Below the pieces are notes generated by a model that ran no database searches, was not told where the DNA came from, and worked only from the letters and a program-made list of their open reading frames with translations. From contig UQUO01000004.1 in the NCBI GenBank assembly GCA_900544295.1, positions 1-64,000 on the forward strand: DNA of 64,000 nt, in the 5' to 3' direction. This document shows positions 25,651 through 34,715 of this stretch, piece by piece. A program made the position numbers and the translations under genes. Within the stretch, counting starts at the first letter, position 1. The number at the start of each line of letters is the position of its first letter. Origin of the DNA: an uncultured Eubacteriales bacterium. GTDB taxonomy: Bacteria; Bacillota; Clostridia; Oscillospirales; Oscillospiraceae.

Positions 25651-26535
25651 ATGAAAAGAAACGCCAAAAATTCCATGTTCTTCGTCTGGACGCTGGCCAT
25701 CTTCGCCTGCCTGCTGCTGGTGCTTTTTGCGCTCATCTTCTCCTCCTGCGGGCAGGGCGCGGGCGTTCCGGTGACTACTGACCCCCCGGCTCAGAGTGAG
25801 ATGCCCGCCGACGACGGCAAGGAAAGCCCGGACAGCGGCACGAGCGCCGAGCCCGGCAGCGAGAGCGAGGCCCCCGACGAGGGTGAAGCCGCTACAGAGA
25901 CGCCCGCCTCCTCCGTCCTGCTTGCCGAGACCGAGGACGCCGGCCAGGAGTACATAGACAAGCTCACCTTCCTGGGCGACAGCACGACCTACGGCCTGAA
26001 GTATTACGAAGTCCTTTCCGGCGGCAAGAACACCACCCAGGTCTGGACACCAGCCTCCGGCACGCTGACCCTCTTCAACTACGCCACGGCCACCATCGTC
26101 TTCCCCGAGGACGGGCAGGAGATAAGCATAGTCGATGCGGTGACGCGGAAGCTGCCGGAGTACCTGGTCATCACCCTGGGCGTCAACGGCGTGTCCATGA
26201 TGGACGAGGACTGGTTCAAGACGGATTACACGGCGCTTGTCCAGAGCATCCAGGCCGCGAGCCCGGACACCAAGATAATCTGCAACTCTATCTACCCCGT
26301 CGAGAACGACTATGAGCAGATAGAGTCCATCAACAACACGAACATCCCCCAGGCCAACGAGTGGATAAAGGCGGTGGCTGAGGCCACGGGCTGCAAGTAC
26401 GCAGACAGCGCCAGCGTGCTCAAGGCCGAGGACGGCAGCCTGCGCGAGGACTACGGCAACGGCGACGGCATACACCTGAACGCCGACGGCTTCAACGCCG
26501 TGCTGAACTACCTGCGCACGCACGCGTATCAGTGA
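25651..26535 (+). CDS. Membrane-anchored SGNH/GDSL hydrolase
   Basis: A 294-residue extracytoplasmic esterase-like protein. One N-terminal helix (about 9-31), a Ser/Glu/Pro-rich linker (40-90), then an SGNH domain: block I TFLGDSTTYGLKYY (nucleophile Ser), block III ITLGVNGVSMMDEDWF (Gly and Asn), and block V GDGIHLNADGFNAVLNYL (Asp-x-x-His). It may remove or transfer acyl groups on wall polymers or exopolysaccharide. Its partner DUF4358 gene is upstream, but no MBOAT acyltransferase is present. Confidence 0.87.
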   Translation: MKRNAKNSMFFVWTLAIFACLLLVLFALIFSSCGQGAGVPVTTDPPAQSEMPADDGKESPDSGTSAEPGSESEAPDEGEAATETPASSVLLAETEDAGQEYIDKLTFLGDSTTYGLKYYEVLSGGKNTTQVWTPASGTLTLFNYATATIVFPEDGQEISIVDAVTRKLPEYLVITLGVNGVSMMDEDWFKTDYTALVQSIQAASPDTKIICNSIYPVENDYEQIESINNTNIPQANEWIKAVAEATGCKYADSASVLKAEDGSLREDYGNGDGIHLNADGFNAVLNYLRTHAYQ

Positions 26536-26543
26536 GGGCCGAC

Positions 26544-27296
26544 ATGGACGAGCTGAAAAACGACATAATAGAGGGCCGCAACGCGGTATTGGAGGCCCTG
26601 CGCGCCGGGCGGGCCATCGACAAGCTCTACATCGCCCGCGGCGAGACCGACCGGGCGCTGGGCCACATCGCGGGCCTCGCGCGGGAGCGCGGCATCGCGG
26701 TCTCGGACTGCGACAGGCGCAAGCTGGACGCCATGAGCGTCACCAAGGCGCACCAGGGCGTCATCGCCGTCTGCGCCCTGCGCAGCTACGCGAGCCTGGA
26801 CGACATCCTCGCCGTCGCGGCGGAACGGGGCGAGGAGCCCTTCGTCGTCGTCTGCGACGAGATTTCCGACCCGCACAATCTGGGCGCCATCATCCGCAGC
26901 GCGGAGTGCGCCGGGGCGCACGGCGTGGTCATCCCGAAGCACCGCAGCGCGGGTCTGACCGCCGTTGTGGGCAAGACCAGCGCGGGCGCGGCGGAGCACA
27001 TGGCCGTGGCGCGCGTTGCGAGCGTCGCGGCGGCGCTGGAGGAACTGAAGGCCAGGGGCCTCTGGGTCTACGGCGCGGCGGCTGAGGGAAGCTCCCCGAT
27101 GTGGGAGACGGATTTTTCCGGCCCGGTCTGCCTCGTCATCGGCTCCGAGGGCGAGGGCCTGGGCCGTCTCGTGCGCGAGCGCTGCGATTTTCTCGTCAGC
27201 ATCCCCCTGCGCGGGCAGGTGAGCTCCCTGAACGCCTCTGCCGCTGCTGCGGTGCTGCTCTACGAGATCCTCAGGCAGAAAAGCGCGGGAAAATAA
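26544..27296 (+). CDS. rlmB: 23S rRNA 2'-O-methyltransferase, TrmH/SpoU family (RlmB type)
   Basis: A 250-residue SPOUT methyltransferase that probably methylates the ribose of a 23S rRNA guanosine. Substrate-binding N-terminal domain (IIEGRNAVLEALRAGRAID), then a knotted domain with motif 1 SDPHNLGAIIRSAECAGAHG, motif 2 LVIGSEGEGLGRLVRERCD, and motif 3 IPLRGQVSSLNASAAAAVLL. ATG 26544 is chosen; a GTG at 26532 overlapping the SGNH stop is also possible and adds four residues. A terminator follows. Confidence 0.92.
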   Translation: MDELKNDIIEGRNAVLEALRAGRAIDKLYIARGETDRALGHIAGLARERGIAVSDCDRRKLDAMSVTKAHQGVIAVCALRSYASLDDILAVAAERGEEPFVVVCDEISDPHNLGAIIRSAECAGAHGVVIPKHRSAGLTAVVGKTSAGAAEHMAVARVASVAAALEELKARGLWVYGAAAEGSSPMWETDFSGPVCLVIGSEGEGLGRLVRERCDFLVSIPLRGQVSSLNASAAAAVLLYEILRQKSAGK

Positions 27297-27310
27297 TACT
27301 GAACAGCAAA

Positions 27311-27340
27311 AATGCCCGCCCCGGATTGGGGCGGGCGTTT
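27311..27340. terminator. Bidirectional terminator between rlmB and the galactoside operon
   Basis: Perfect 9-bp stem GCCCGCCCC (27314-27322) with 27328-27336, followed by GTTTT on the plus strand; the minus strand reads into TTTTTGC. It ends the two convergent units. Confidence 0.9.
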
Positions 27341-27346
27341 TGCTGT

Positions 27347-28708
27347 TTATTCCTTTATGTCCCCACGCATCTTGAGGTCGGCCACCATTTCCTTATACAT
27401 CTTCTCGTCTATTTTGTACTTTGCGCGGTAGATGAAGTAGCCGACGATTATCATTATTAGCGGGATGACGAGCATGGAAACCTTCAGCGTCGTCTTGCCC
27501 GCGGCGTCTATGGCTTCTGCGGCGGTGTCGCCGGTCTTGATGCCGCAGAGGACGAGCGTTATGCTGATTATTCCAGTCGAGAGCGCGCCGCCTATCTTGT
27601 TGATGAGCGGCTGGATGGAGAAGGTGATGCTGTCGTTGCGCTTGCCGAGCTTCCACTGGCCGTATTCAATGGTGTCCGCCAGGAACATCAGCATAAGCAG
27701 CTGGATGAACGCCTGACCCACGAACACAATGACGCCCGCCGCCGCGATGAGATACAGGCTTGCCTCCGCGAAGAAGAACACTACGTAGCCCGCCGTCAGC
27801 AGCGCCGTTGCAAAGGTATAGAGTGCCCGGCGGCTGTGCCTTTTCGAGAAGGCCGGGAACACCGCCAGCGCCGCAAGCTGCGAGACTCCCACCACCGCCG
27901 CCAGGATGGCGTACATGTCCTTGTTTCCAAACACGTACTGCATATAGTACATGGCAAAGCCCGTCGTCGTGCAGTAGCCCACCATGAACAGGGCCATGGA
28001 CAGCGTTGTCCACATGAGCTGGTCGTTTTTGAAGAGGACGGAGAACATCTGCCTGAGGCTGGTGCCCTCCTCCTGTTTGAAGCGGCCCTTGTCCTCCTTC
28101 ACCCCTAAGAGCGTGAAGCACTGGAAGCCCAGCATGGCTACCGTCACGGCCACGGCCACGATGAACCAGCCGCGCGGCGTGTTGCCCAGCGCGCTCGTCA
28201 CCGGCTCCCAGGCCACCATGATGGCGAACATGCCGACGTTCGCGCAGATGCGCGCGAAGGCGCCCATATTCTCGCGGGTCTTCTGCTCCATAGAGAGCGA
28301 GGGCAGCATGGACCAGTAGGCGATGTCGTTCACGCCGTAGGTGATGTCCCAGAGTATGTATGCCAGGCCGAATATGACGACGAACCAGTAGTTGGTCAGC
28401 CCGAAATCTGCAAACAGGATGAGGAAGAACACGCTGCTCGTCACCGCGCCTATGAGCATGGGCGGCTTGTACTTGCCCCAGGGACTACGGATGTTGTCTA
28501 TGACGAGGCCGGTTATGGGGTCGTTCAGCGCGTCAAGTATCCTCAGCACCGTAAGGACCAGGCTGGCCGCCGCAAAGACGCCGACAGGCAGGCTCAGGAC
28601 ATTGGATAGATAATAGAGCAGCGCGTTGGACTCAAAGGCGTAGAACATATCCCGGCCCACGGTGCCGAGGCCGAAGAAATATTTATTCCGCTTTTCCAGC
28701 TTTGTCAC
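27347..28708 (-). CDS. GPH-family sugar:cation symporter (MelB type)
   Basis: A 453-residue, 12-helix permease of the glycoside-pentoside-hexuronide family, which imports sugars with Na+ or H+. The N-terminus KYFFGLGTVGRDMFYAF, then RILDALNDPITGLVIDN and SPWGKYKPPMLIGAV, is diagnostic. The DALNDP acidic residues are the cation site in MelB. I prefer GTG 28708 because GAGAGGGG lies 8 bases upstream and the longer frame runs into pepT. Downstream of GH1, GH36 and pepT, it is the likely importer of the galactosides or glucosides those enzymes cut. Confidence 0.9.
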   Translation of the reverse strand: MTKLEKRNKYFFGLGTVGRDMFYAFESNALLYYLSNVLSLPVGVFAAASLVLTVLRILDALNDPITGLVIDNIRSPWGKYKPPMLIGAVTSSVFFLILFADFGLTNYWFVVIFGLAYILWDITYGVNDIAYWSMLPSLSMEQKTRENMGAFARICANVGMFAIMVAWEPVTSALGNTPRGWFIVAVAVTVAMLGFQCFTLLGVKEDKGRFKQEEGTSLRQMFSVLFKNDQLMWTTLSMALFMVGYCTTTGFAMYYMQYVFGNKDMYAILAAVVGVSQLAALAVFPAFSKRHSRRALYTFATALLTAGYVVFFFAEASLYLIAAAGVIVFVGQAFIQLLMLMFLADTIEYGQWKLGKRNDSITFSIQPLINKIGGALSTGIISITLVLCGIKTGDTAAEAIDAAGKTTLKVSMLVIPLIMIIVGYFIYRAKYKIDEKMYKEMVADLKMRGDIKE

Positions 28709-28722
28709 ACAAACTACCCCTC

Positions 28723-29937
28723 TCAGGCATATATCTCGACTATGCGTCGGATTATCTCCACGCACTTGTCCATGCCCTCGACCGTGATGTGCTCATACGG
28801 GCCGTGGAAGGCGTAGCCGCCGGTGCCGAGGTTCGGGCAGGGCAGGCCCTCCCAGGAGAGCTGCGCGCCGTCCGTGCCGCCGCGGATGGGAACGCGCAGG
28901 GGCGTGACTCCCGCGGCCTCCGTGGCCTTCACGGCGTTGTCCACGAGGTGGATGTAGTCCGGGCGTATCTTCTCCGCCATGTTGCGGTACTGCTCCCGGA
29001 AGGAAACGCTCACAGTCCCAGCGCCGTAGCGCTCGTTCAAAGTCTTGGCGATGTGCTCCATCATCTCGCGGCGCAGCTGCATCTTGGCCGCGTCGTGGTC
29101 GCGCAGGATGTAGCGAAGCTCCGCGCGCTCCGCTGTGCCCGCGATGGCCGTCAGGTGGAAAAAGCCCTCGTAACCCTCGGTATACCTCGGCGTCTCGCAG
29201 CTGGGCAGGGCGGCGTTATACTCCGTCGCCACCTGCGCGGCATTCACCATGACGTCCTTGGCGCTGCCCGGATGGACGTTCACGCCGGTTATATGCACCA
29301 CAGCGGCCCCGGCGTTGAAGTTCTCGAACACGACCTCGCCCTCCGGTCCACCGTCAAGCGTATATGCAAAGTCCGCGCCCAGCTTCGGGATATCGAAATG
29401 CGCCGTGCCGCAGCCGACCTCCTCGTCCGGCGTGAAGCACACGGCGATGCGCCCATGCGGGATATCGCCCTTTTGCAGCTCCTCCACGAGCGTCATTATC
29501 TCCGCGAGCCCCGCTTTATCGTCAGCGCCGAGCAGGGTGTCCCCGCTCGCCGTGATGAGCGTCCGGCCCTTGAGCGACGGCAGGTGCGGGAAACTCTTCA
29601 CGCTGAGCATCCTGCCCGCGCCGAGTTCTAGGTCGCCGCCGTCGTAGTTCTCGATGAGGCGGGGCTTCACGTTTTCCCCGGAAAAGTCCGGCGAGGTGTC
29701 CATGTGCGCTATAAAGCCCAGGCAGGGCGCGCCCTCGTGTCCCGGCGTCGCGGGCAGGTGGCCGTAGACATAGCAGGTGCCCGTCACCTCAGCATCCGCC
29801 ACACCGAGCTCAAGCAGCTCTTCCACGAGCAGCCGCGCGAGGTCAAACTGTCTCGGCGTCGAGGGCGAGACGCCTATGCCCTCCTCGCTGGCCGTGCTCA
29901 CCTTGGCGTATTTTATCAGTCTCTCGTATGCTCTCAT
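28723..29937 (-). CDS. pepT: Peptidase T (tripeptide aminopeptidase)
   Basis: A 404-residue M20 zinc tripeptidase. Metal-site segments LGFIAHMDTSPDFSG (His, Asp), GADDKAGLAEIMTLVEEL (bridging Asp and general base), CFTPDEEVGCGTAHFD (Glu-Glu) and RGGTDGAQLSWEGLPCPNLG (substrate loop) are all present. A complete cytoplasmic enzyme. It overlaps the GH36 stop by ATGA and ends 14 bases before the symporter gene. Finding a peptidase inside a glycosidase operon is unusual but the coupling is tight. Confidence 0.95.
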   Translation of the reverse strand: MRAYERLIKYAKVSTASEEGIGVSPSTPRQFDLARLLVEELLELGVADAEVTGTCYVYGHLPATPGHEGAPCLGFIAHMDTSPDFSGENVKPRLIENYDGGDLELGAGRMLSVKSFPHLPSLKGRTLITASGDTLLGADDKAGLAEIMTLVEELQKGDIPHGRIAVCFTPDEEVGCGTAHFDIPKLGADFAYTLDGGPEGEVVFENFNAGAAVVHITGVNVHPGSAKDVMVNAAQVATEYNAALPSCETPRYTEGYEGFFHLTAIAGTAERAELRYILRDHDAAKMQLRREMMEHIAKTLNERYGAGTVSVSFREQYRNMAEKIRPDYIHLVDNAVKATEAAGVTPLRVPIRGGTDGAQLSWEGLPCPNLGTGGYAFHGPYEHITVEGMDKCVEIIRRIVEIYA

Positions 29938-32261
29938 TTTGCTTTTCCCACCCTTGTTATAAGATATATTTCAGAACCGAAATCCCCCGGCAGACGCAGT
30001 TTTTTATCGTAGCCCGTGCCGGAAAACAGGTTTTGCAGCCTTATGCCATCCAGCAGCGCCGCGCCGGAGGCGGTATAGCGCTCCGTCTCCTGCCTCAGCC
30101 CCGCGAGGGCATCCGCCGCGCGCAGCACCGGGCCGCCGGGCCGGAGCTTTACCGGCAGAGCGTGCTTTATGAGCGCGCCGAAATCCGCGATCCGCAAAAG
30201 CGGCGGCCGGCTCTCTACCTCGTAGAGCGCCCCGGGATCGAGCCCCGCCGCAGGCAGCTTCTCAAAGGGCGGCGCCGCGTGTACCAGCCTCCGGAAATGC
30301 CCCGTCACAGCCTCTGACCCGTCCCGCGCCACGCATGAGAAAGCCTCTCGGCCGTCAAGAAGTTCAAAGCGGTACAGCCTGCCGTATTGCAGCGTCATGC
30401 GGTGCTTCTTGTAAAATGCTATTTGGCGACGCGCCTCTTTCAGCTCCACCGGCGTGAGCTCGCGCAGATCCAGCTCGTAGCCCAGGCAGCCGAAGCAGGA
30501 GACTGCAAAGCGCGTATCAAGCGGCGTGCGCCGCAGCGTCTGAGCGTGCGGAGAGGCCGAGACGTGCGCGCCCATCGTGGACAGCGGGTAGAGGTACGAC
30601 AGCCCCTTCTGTATGTCCAGCCGCTCGATGGGGTCCGTGTCGTCCGAGGCCCATATCTGCGGCGAGAAGCAGAGCATGCCCAAATCGAAGCGGTTCCCGC
30701 CCGAAGAGCAGCTCTCGAACAGGATCTCGGGCCGTTTATCGAAGATGCGGTGCAGCACCTCATACAGGCCGAGGATATATCGGTGCGCAAAGGCGCCGCC
30801 CACGCCCGCCATCTGACGGTTCATGTCCCACTTGACATAGCTTATCTCTGCCGAGTCCAGCACCCCGGCGACGGACTCGACGATGTAGTCCCGCACCTCC
30901 GGCCGCGTGAGGTCGAGCAGCAGCTCGTTGCGGCCGTAGACCGGCTCGCGGCACGGCTCCGTTATGGCCCAGTCCGGGTGCGCGGCGAACAGGCGGCTCT
31001 TGGGGCTGACCGCCTCGGGCTCTACCCAGATGCCGAAGCCGAGGCCGAGCTTTTTCATGTCCCGCGCCAGGCCGGAGACGCCTTCGGGCAGCTTTTTTCT
31101 GTCCGGCTCGTAGTCCCCGAGGCCGCCGGTGTCGTCGTCCCGGCCGATGAACCAGCCGTCGTCCATGACGAAGAGCTCCGCGCCCATGGCCTTGGCCCTG
31201 CGCGCCACGGATAGCAGCCGCCGCGCGTCGAAATCGAACATGAAGCCCTCCCAGGCGTTCACGAGGACGGGCCTGCCCCGCCCGGCCCAGGGGCCGCGGA
31301 CGATATGGCGGTTTACAAAGTCGTGCATGGCCCGGCTCATGCCGCCGAGGCCCTCCGCGGAAAAGCACATGACGGCCTCCGGCGTCTCAAAGCTCTCGCC
31401 CTGCTCAAGCCGCCAGTCGAACCTGTCCGGGCTTATGCCGCACATGACGCGGGCTGATCCGCGCTCGTCTGCGGAGACACAGCTCATGTGGCTGCCACTG
31501 TAGACCAGGTTGAAGCCCCAGACGCGGCCGTGTTCCTCATTGGCCTCGCGCTCGCTGAGGATGAAGCCGGGGTTCGCCCGGCTGGACGAAAAGCCCGTGC
31601 GGCTCTCGTTCACCAGCGTGCCCTCGACCGCGCGCTCGCAGCGGTGCGCCTCGCGTATCCAGCCGCCGGTGAAGGTCGTCATTTTGAGCTCCCGCTCCGC
31701 GAGGTCCAGACTGAGGCTCATGAGCTTGCGTATGCTCAGCCCAGCGCCGGTACAGACGAGCTCCGCCCGGCGTGTGATGACGTCCTCCGCCGGGTAGGTT
31801 GTGTAGTAGAGCCTCAGCTCCGCGCCCGCGGCCTCGTCCCGGAGCAGCACGGCGAGGGTCATGTCCCCGCCGTATGCCGTGGGCAGGCCGCATTTCGTCT
31901 GCGTCGCTCCGGGCGTGATCGTGTGGCCGGCGTACTCGAAGTCCGCCGTCCAGCTCCCGGCGTCCGTCACCAGCTCTATGGGCGAGGGGCGGTAGTCCCC
32001 CCTGCCCGCGCCCGACCACTCCATGGGCAGCACGTCGAGGCAGTAGGCCGCCCCTCCGCCGGGATAGAGCACCGAGTCGCCGTAGGGCATCGCCCGCTTG
32101 AGCGAGAGCGCCTCCGCGTCAGCGTCCCGCACCGGCGCGCCGTAGTGCAGGTGTTCGAGCTGGCCCTGGGGCGTCACTCTGAACATATACGAGCTGTGCT
32201 CCGTCCGGAGGTGAAACAGCCCCTTATCGTACGTTATAGACCTGCTGCGCGACATATTCAT
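29934..32261 (-). CDS. Alpha-galactosidase, GH36
   Basis: A 775-residue cytoplasmic-type retaining alpha-galactosidase; no signal peptide. N-terminal beta-sandwich (about 1-330), a TIM barrel with MDDGWFIGRDDDTGGLGDY, nucleophile D479 in YVKWDMNRQ, SCSSGGNRFDLGML, and the acid/base segment WASDDTDPIERLD, then a C-terminal beta domain. It would release galactose from melibiose or raffinose-family sugars brought in by the symporter; galT could then use it. ATG 32261 has CAGGAG 8 bases upstream and overlaps the GH1 gene by 38 bases. Confidence 0.94.
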   Translation of the reverse strand: MNMSRSRSITYDKGLFHLRTEHSSYMFRVTPQGQLEHLHYGAPVRDADAEALSLKRAMPYGDSVLYPGGGAAYCLDVLPMEWSGAGRGDYRPSPIELVTDAGSWTADFEYAGHTITPGATQTKCGLPTAYGGDMTLAVLLRDEAAGAELRLYYTTYPAEDVITRRAELVCTGAGLSIRKLMSLSLDLAERELKMTTFTGGWIREAHRCERAVEGTLVNESRTGFSSSRANPGFILSEREANEEHGRVWGFNLVYSGSHMSCVSADERGSARVMCGISPDRFDWRLEQGESFETPEAVMCFSAEGLGGMSRAMHDFVNRHIVRGPWAGRGRPVLVNAWEGFMFDFDARRLLSVARRAKAMGAELFVMDDGWFIGRDDDTGGLGDYEPDRKKLPEGVSGLARDMKKLGLGFGIWVEPEAVSPKSRLFAAHPDWAITEPCREPVYGRNELLLDLTRPEVRDYIVESVAGVLDSAEISYVKWDMNRQMAGVGGAFAHRYILGLYEVLHRIFDKRPEILFESCSSGGNRFDLGMLCFSPQIWASDDTDPIERLDIQKGLSYLYPLSTMGAHVSASPHAQTLRRTPLDTRFAVSCFGCLGYELDLRELTPVELKEARRQIAFYKKHRMTLQYGRLYRFELLDGREAFSCVARDGSEAVTGHFRRLVHAAPPFEKLPAAGLDPGALYEVESRPPLLRIADFGALIKHALPVKLRPGGPVLRAADALAGLRQETERYTASGAALLDGIRLQNLFSGTGYDKKLRLPGDFGSEIYLITRVGKAK

Positions 32262-33489
32262 CGTACATCTCCTGCGTAACTCCGCCGTTTTCTATCAGCT
32301 TTGCATAGAACTCCCCGCTTCGTTTTATCCGCCTCTCCTGTGTGGCGTAGTCCACGTGCACGAGGCCGAAACGGGCCGTATTGCCCTCTATCCACTCGAA
32401 ATTGTCGCAGAAGCACCAGTGATAATACCGCTCCACCGGCGCGCCGCAGTCCGCTGCGGCCCTGAGGTGCTCGTAGAGATAGCGGCAGCGGAAGCTGTCT
32501 TCCAGGTCACAGGTGCCGTTTTCAGTTATGTAAACCGGAGCGCCGTATTCCTTCCACATCGCAACGCACAGCTCCGCGAGGCCCTCGGGGTAGATCTCCC
32601 AGCCGAGGTCATTGCGCGGGGAGTTTGCGCGCACTCCGTCCGCAAGGCCGGAGCAGGTGGAGCGGGTGTAATAGTTTATGGCGATGTAATCGTAATATCT
32701 GCCGTGGCCGCGGCCCTGGAAGGGCGGCGCGGCCCTCCCCGTCATCATTGCGCGGGTCATGGCGGTCTGGAAGAGGTAGGCCGAGGCCCTTGCCGCCGCG
32801 GCGTGCGCAGGGTTTTTGGGGTTTTCCGGTGCGAAGACGCGCAGATGGTTGGCGAAACTGACACGCGCATCCGGCACGAGCCGATGTATGAGCTTGTATG
32901 CCTCGATATGGCATGGCACGAGCGCGTCCATGACCATGAGCGCCGCGGGTATGGACTTCATGCCCGGCGGCCATTCGCCCGACATATAGCCGTTCACGGC
33001 GTAGACGTTGGGCTCGTTGAGGGTTATCCAGCAGTCCACATACGGCGCGAGCCGCGGGACGATATATTCCACGTATTCAAGGAAGGCGAGCCTCGCCCCG
33101 CGCGCAAGGAAACCGCCTGAGCGTTCAAACCAGAGCGGGTTCGAGAAATGCCAGAGCGTGACCATGGGCTTTATGCCGCGCTCGCTGAGGAATTTGAGCT
33201 CTTCAATGTAATGCTGCACGGCGCTCTCGTCGAAAACCCCGCGCTCGGGCTCTATCCGGCTCCACTCCAGGCCGAGCCGGCAGCATTGCAGGCCCATACC
33301 GGCCATGAGCTCCGCGTCCTCCTGCCAGCGCTCCCAGTGCATGGTGGCTACCGAGGGGTCCGAGCCATCCTTTATATTTCCACGCCGGTACCAGTCGTAC
33401 CAGTTGTTGTTTTTGTCCCCGCCCTCGACCTGCGTCGCCGCGCTGGACGCGCCCAGCAGCATCCCGCCGAGCGAAAAAGTGTCTCCCAT
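32224..33489 (-). CDS. GH1 beta-glucosidase / 6-phospho-beta-glucosidase
   Basis: A 421-residue GH1 TIM-barrel enzyme. Acid/base in WITLNEPNVYAVNGY, nucleophile in YITENGTCD, subsite residues ASSAATQVEGG and CFCDNFEWIEGN. No phosphate-binding cluster can be confirmed by eye, and the operon has a symporter, not a PTS, which favours a plain beta-glucosidase or beta-galactosidase. ATG 33489 (MGDTFSLGGMLLGAS) has GGAGG before it; earlier in-frame codons are not coding. First gene of the glycosidase operon, behind its own promoter-like region. Confidence 0.93.
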   Translation of the reverse strand: MGDTFSLGGMLLGASSAATQVEGGDKNNNWYDWYRRGNIKDGSDPSVATMHWERWQEDAELMAGMGLQCCRLGLEWSRIEPERGVFDESAVQHYIEELKFLSERGIKPMVTLWHFSNPLWFERSGGFLARGARLAFLEYVEYIVPRLAPYVDCWITLNEPNVYAVNGYMSGEWPPGMKSIPAALMVMDALVPCHIEAYKLIHRLVPDARVSFANHLRVFAPENPKNPAHAAAARASAYLFQTAMTRAMMTGRAAPPFQGRGHGRYYDYIAINYYTRSTCSGLADGVRANSPRNDLGWEIYPEGLAELCVAMWKEYGAPVYITENGTCDLEDSFRCRYLYEHLRAAADCGAPVERYYHWCFCDNFEWIEGNTARFGLVHVDYATQERRIKRSGEFYAKLIENGGVTQEMYDEYVAQQVYNVR

Positions 33490-33550
33490 AGTGCACCTCC
33501 TGTCCAGTTTATAATAGCACATTCTTTGGCAATGCAAAAGACAAATAATA

Positions 33551-33576
33551 AGAACGCCGGGCACTCCCGGCGTTCT
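33551..33576 (-). terminator. Terminator of the PadR-DUF2812 unit
   Basis: Perfect 11-bp stem (33551-33561 with 33566-33576); the minus strand continues TTATTATTTGTCTTTT. The 33490-33550 stretch just beyond also holds a plausible GH1 promoter, TTGCAT with TATAAA at 18 bases. Confidence 0.8.
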
Positions 33577-33582
33577 CCAGTT

Positions 33583-34260
33583 TCATGCGAGGCACAGTAA
33601 AAGCAGTGCTGCTATCGCCGCAATGACCAGCGCGCCCTCGCAGGTGAGGAATATGTACCTTAAGCGCACTTCCTTCGGGTCGTACTCCCGGTCAAGCGCG
33701 TCGGCTTCAAGACGCCTTGACGTTCTCAGCGTGCACAGCGCAGCGTATATCAGGCAGCAGAGCAGCAACGGCAGCAGTATCAGGAGCGGCAGCACCCTCC
33801 GCTCGTATTCCACCAGCTCTGTCAGCCCGGTCTGACAAATTCTCAGAAGCCAGAATACGTCTATCGCTGTCAGTACCGCCAAAACCACGGCTGATATGAA
33901 GAGCTGCTTTGACGCGCGCGCTCCGAAGCTCTCCTTGTCCGTGTACATCTCGGGCGCCGCCGGGTCGGCCGTCCGGGCGAGACAGTATTCTCCGCTGTGA
34001 CCGACGTGCAGGGTGGTGTTATACAAGAGCTCCCAGCCGAAGTCCGCATACTTTAGCCGCTCGCGCTCAAAGGTCTCGTCCATGCCCGCTTCCACCGCGC
34101 AGTAGCGGTAGCGCGTCTCCCTCGGTTCTCCCCGCTCGAGCACCGCGAACTGCCCCTTGAACTGAACGAACCTCAGCCCGCGGCGCTCCATCTCCTCGCA
34201 CCAGCCCTCGATGCGGTCAAATTCCTGCCTGAAGTATGGGCAAAGCACCGTTTTCCGCAC
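33583..34260 (-). CDS. DUF2812 membrane protein
   Basis: A 225-residue protein with an N-terminal soluble DUF2812 domain (about 1-110: RKTVLCPYFRQEFDRIEGWC, GWELLYNTTLHVGHSGEYCL) and three helices (about 120-140, 160-185, 205-223). DUF2812 proteins usually stand next to PadR repressors, as here, and may act as anti-regulators or stress-related membrane proteins; the role is not proven. I choose GTG 34260, which has AAAGGGGG 8 bases before, giving a 44-base overlap with padR. Confidence 0.8.
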   Translation of the reverse strand: MRKTVLCPYFRQEFDRIEGWCEEMERRGLRFVQFKGQFAVLERGEPRETRYRYCAVEAGMDETFERERLKYADFGWELLYNTTLHVGHSGEYCLARTADPAAPEMYTDKESFGARASKQLFISAVVLAVLTAIDVFWLLRICQTGLTELVEYERRVLPLLILLPLLLCCLIYAALCTLRTSRRLEADALDREYDPKEVRLRYIFLTCEGALVIAAIAALLLLCLA

Positions 34261-34573
34261 AGGTATCCCCCTTTCTCTCCGCATCCGCCACGCATTGCCG
34301 GAGCCGCGTGAGCTCCTCGGCGTAGCGCCGTTCTCCCGCGCCGGTCAGCGCGTAGGTGCGTCTCCGGCCATCCGTCTCCGTCTCCGTGATCAGCCCCGCA
34401 TCGAGGAAGCTGCCGAGTATAGTGTACAGCGTACCCGGACCGATCCGAACCCGGCCGGACGTGTGCCGCTCTATCCACGCCGTCACCTCCACGCCGCACT
34501 TCTCCCCCTCCATCAGCGCCATCAGTATATAAAACATGGCCTCCGTAAGCAATCCCAGCGCCTTTCTGGGCAT
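34217..34573 (-). CDS. PadR-family transcriptional regulator
   Basis: A 118-residue winged-helix repressor. The PadR core is clear: LTEAMFYILMALMEGEKCGV, then RIGPGTLYTILGSFLDAGLI and YALTGAGERRYAEELTRLR. ATG 34573 has GGTGG 8 bases upstream; a GTG at 34585 is the alternative. The gene overlaps the DUF2812 gene. A 17-bp inverted repeat at its own transcription start suggests autorepression. Confidence 0.92.
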   Translation of the reverse strand: MPRKALGLLTEAMFYILMALMEGEKCGVEVTAWIERHTSGRVRIGPGTLYTILGSFLDAGLITETETDGRRRTYALTGAGERRYAEELTRLRQCVADAERKGDTCAENGALPILQAGI

Positions 34574-34595
34574 ATCGACCGCCACCTATCGTTAT

Positions 34596-34642
34596 TCGAT
34601 ATCGTATATCGATATTATATGGCCTTTGTTTCCCTGTGTCAA
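34596..34642 (-). promoter_or_regulatory. Perfect consensus promoter with overlapping operator before padR
   Basis: On the minus strand TTGACA (34642-34637), a 17-base spacer and TATAAT (34619-34614) match the sigma-A consensus at all 12 positions. TCGATAT-CGT-ATATCGA (34612-34596), a 7+3+7 inverted repeat, covers the expected start point. A repressor bound there would block initiation; PadR is the natural candidate. Confidence 0.88.
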
Positions 34643-34715
34643 CAGCTTATTGACAGTCTGCAAGCTCAAATGTATCATTATTTTAATAATTTGCGAGTTT
34701 GAGGAGGCCTTGCAG

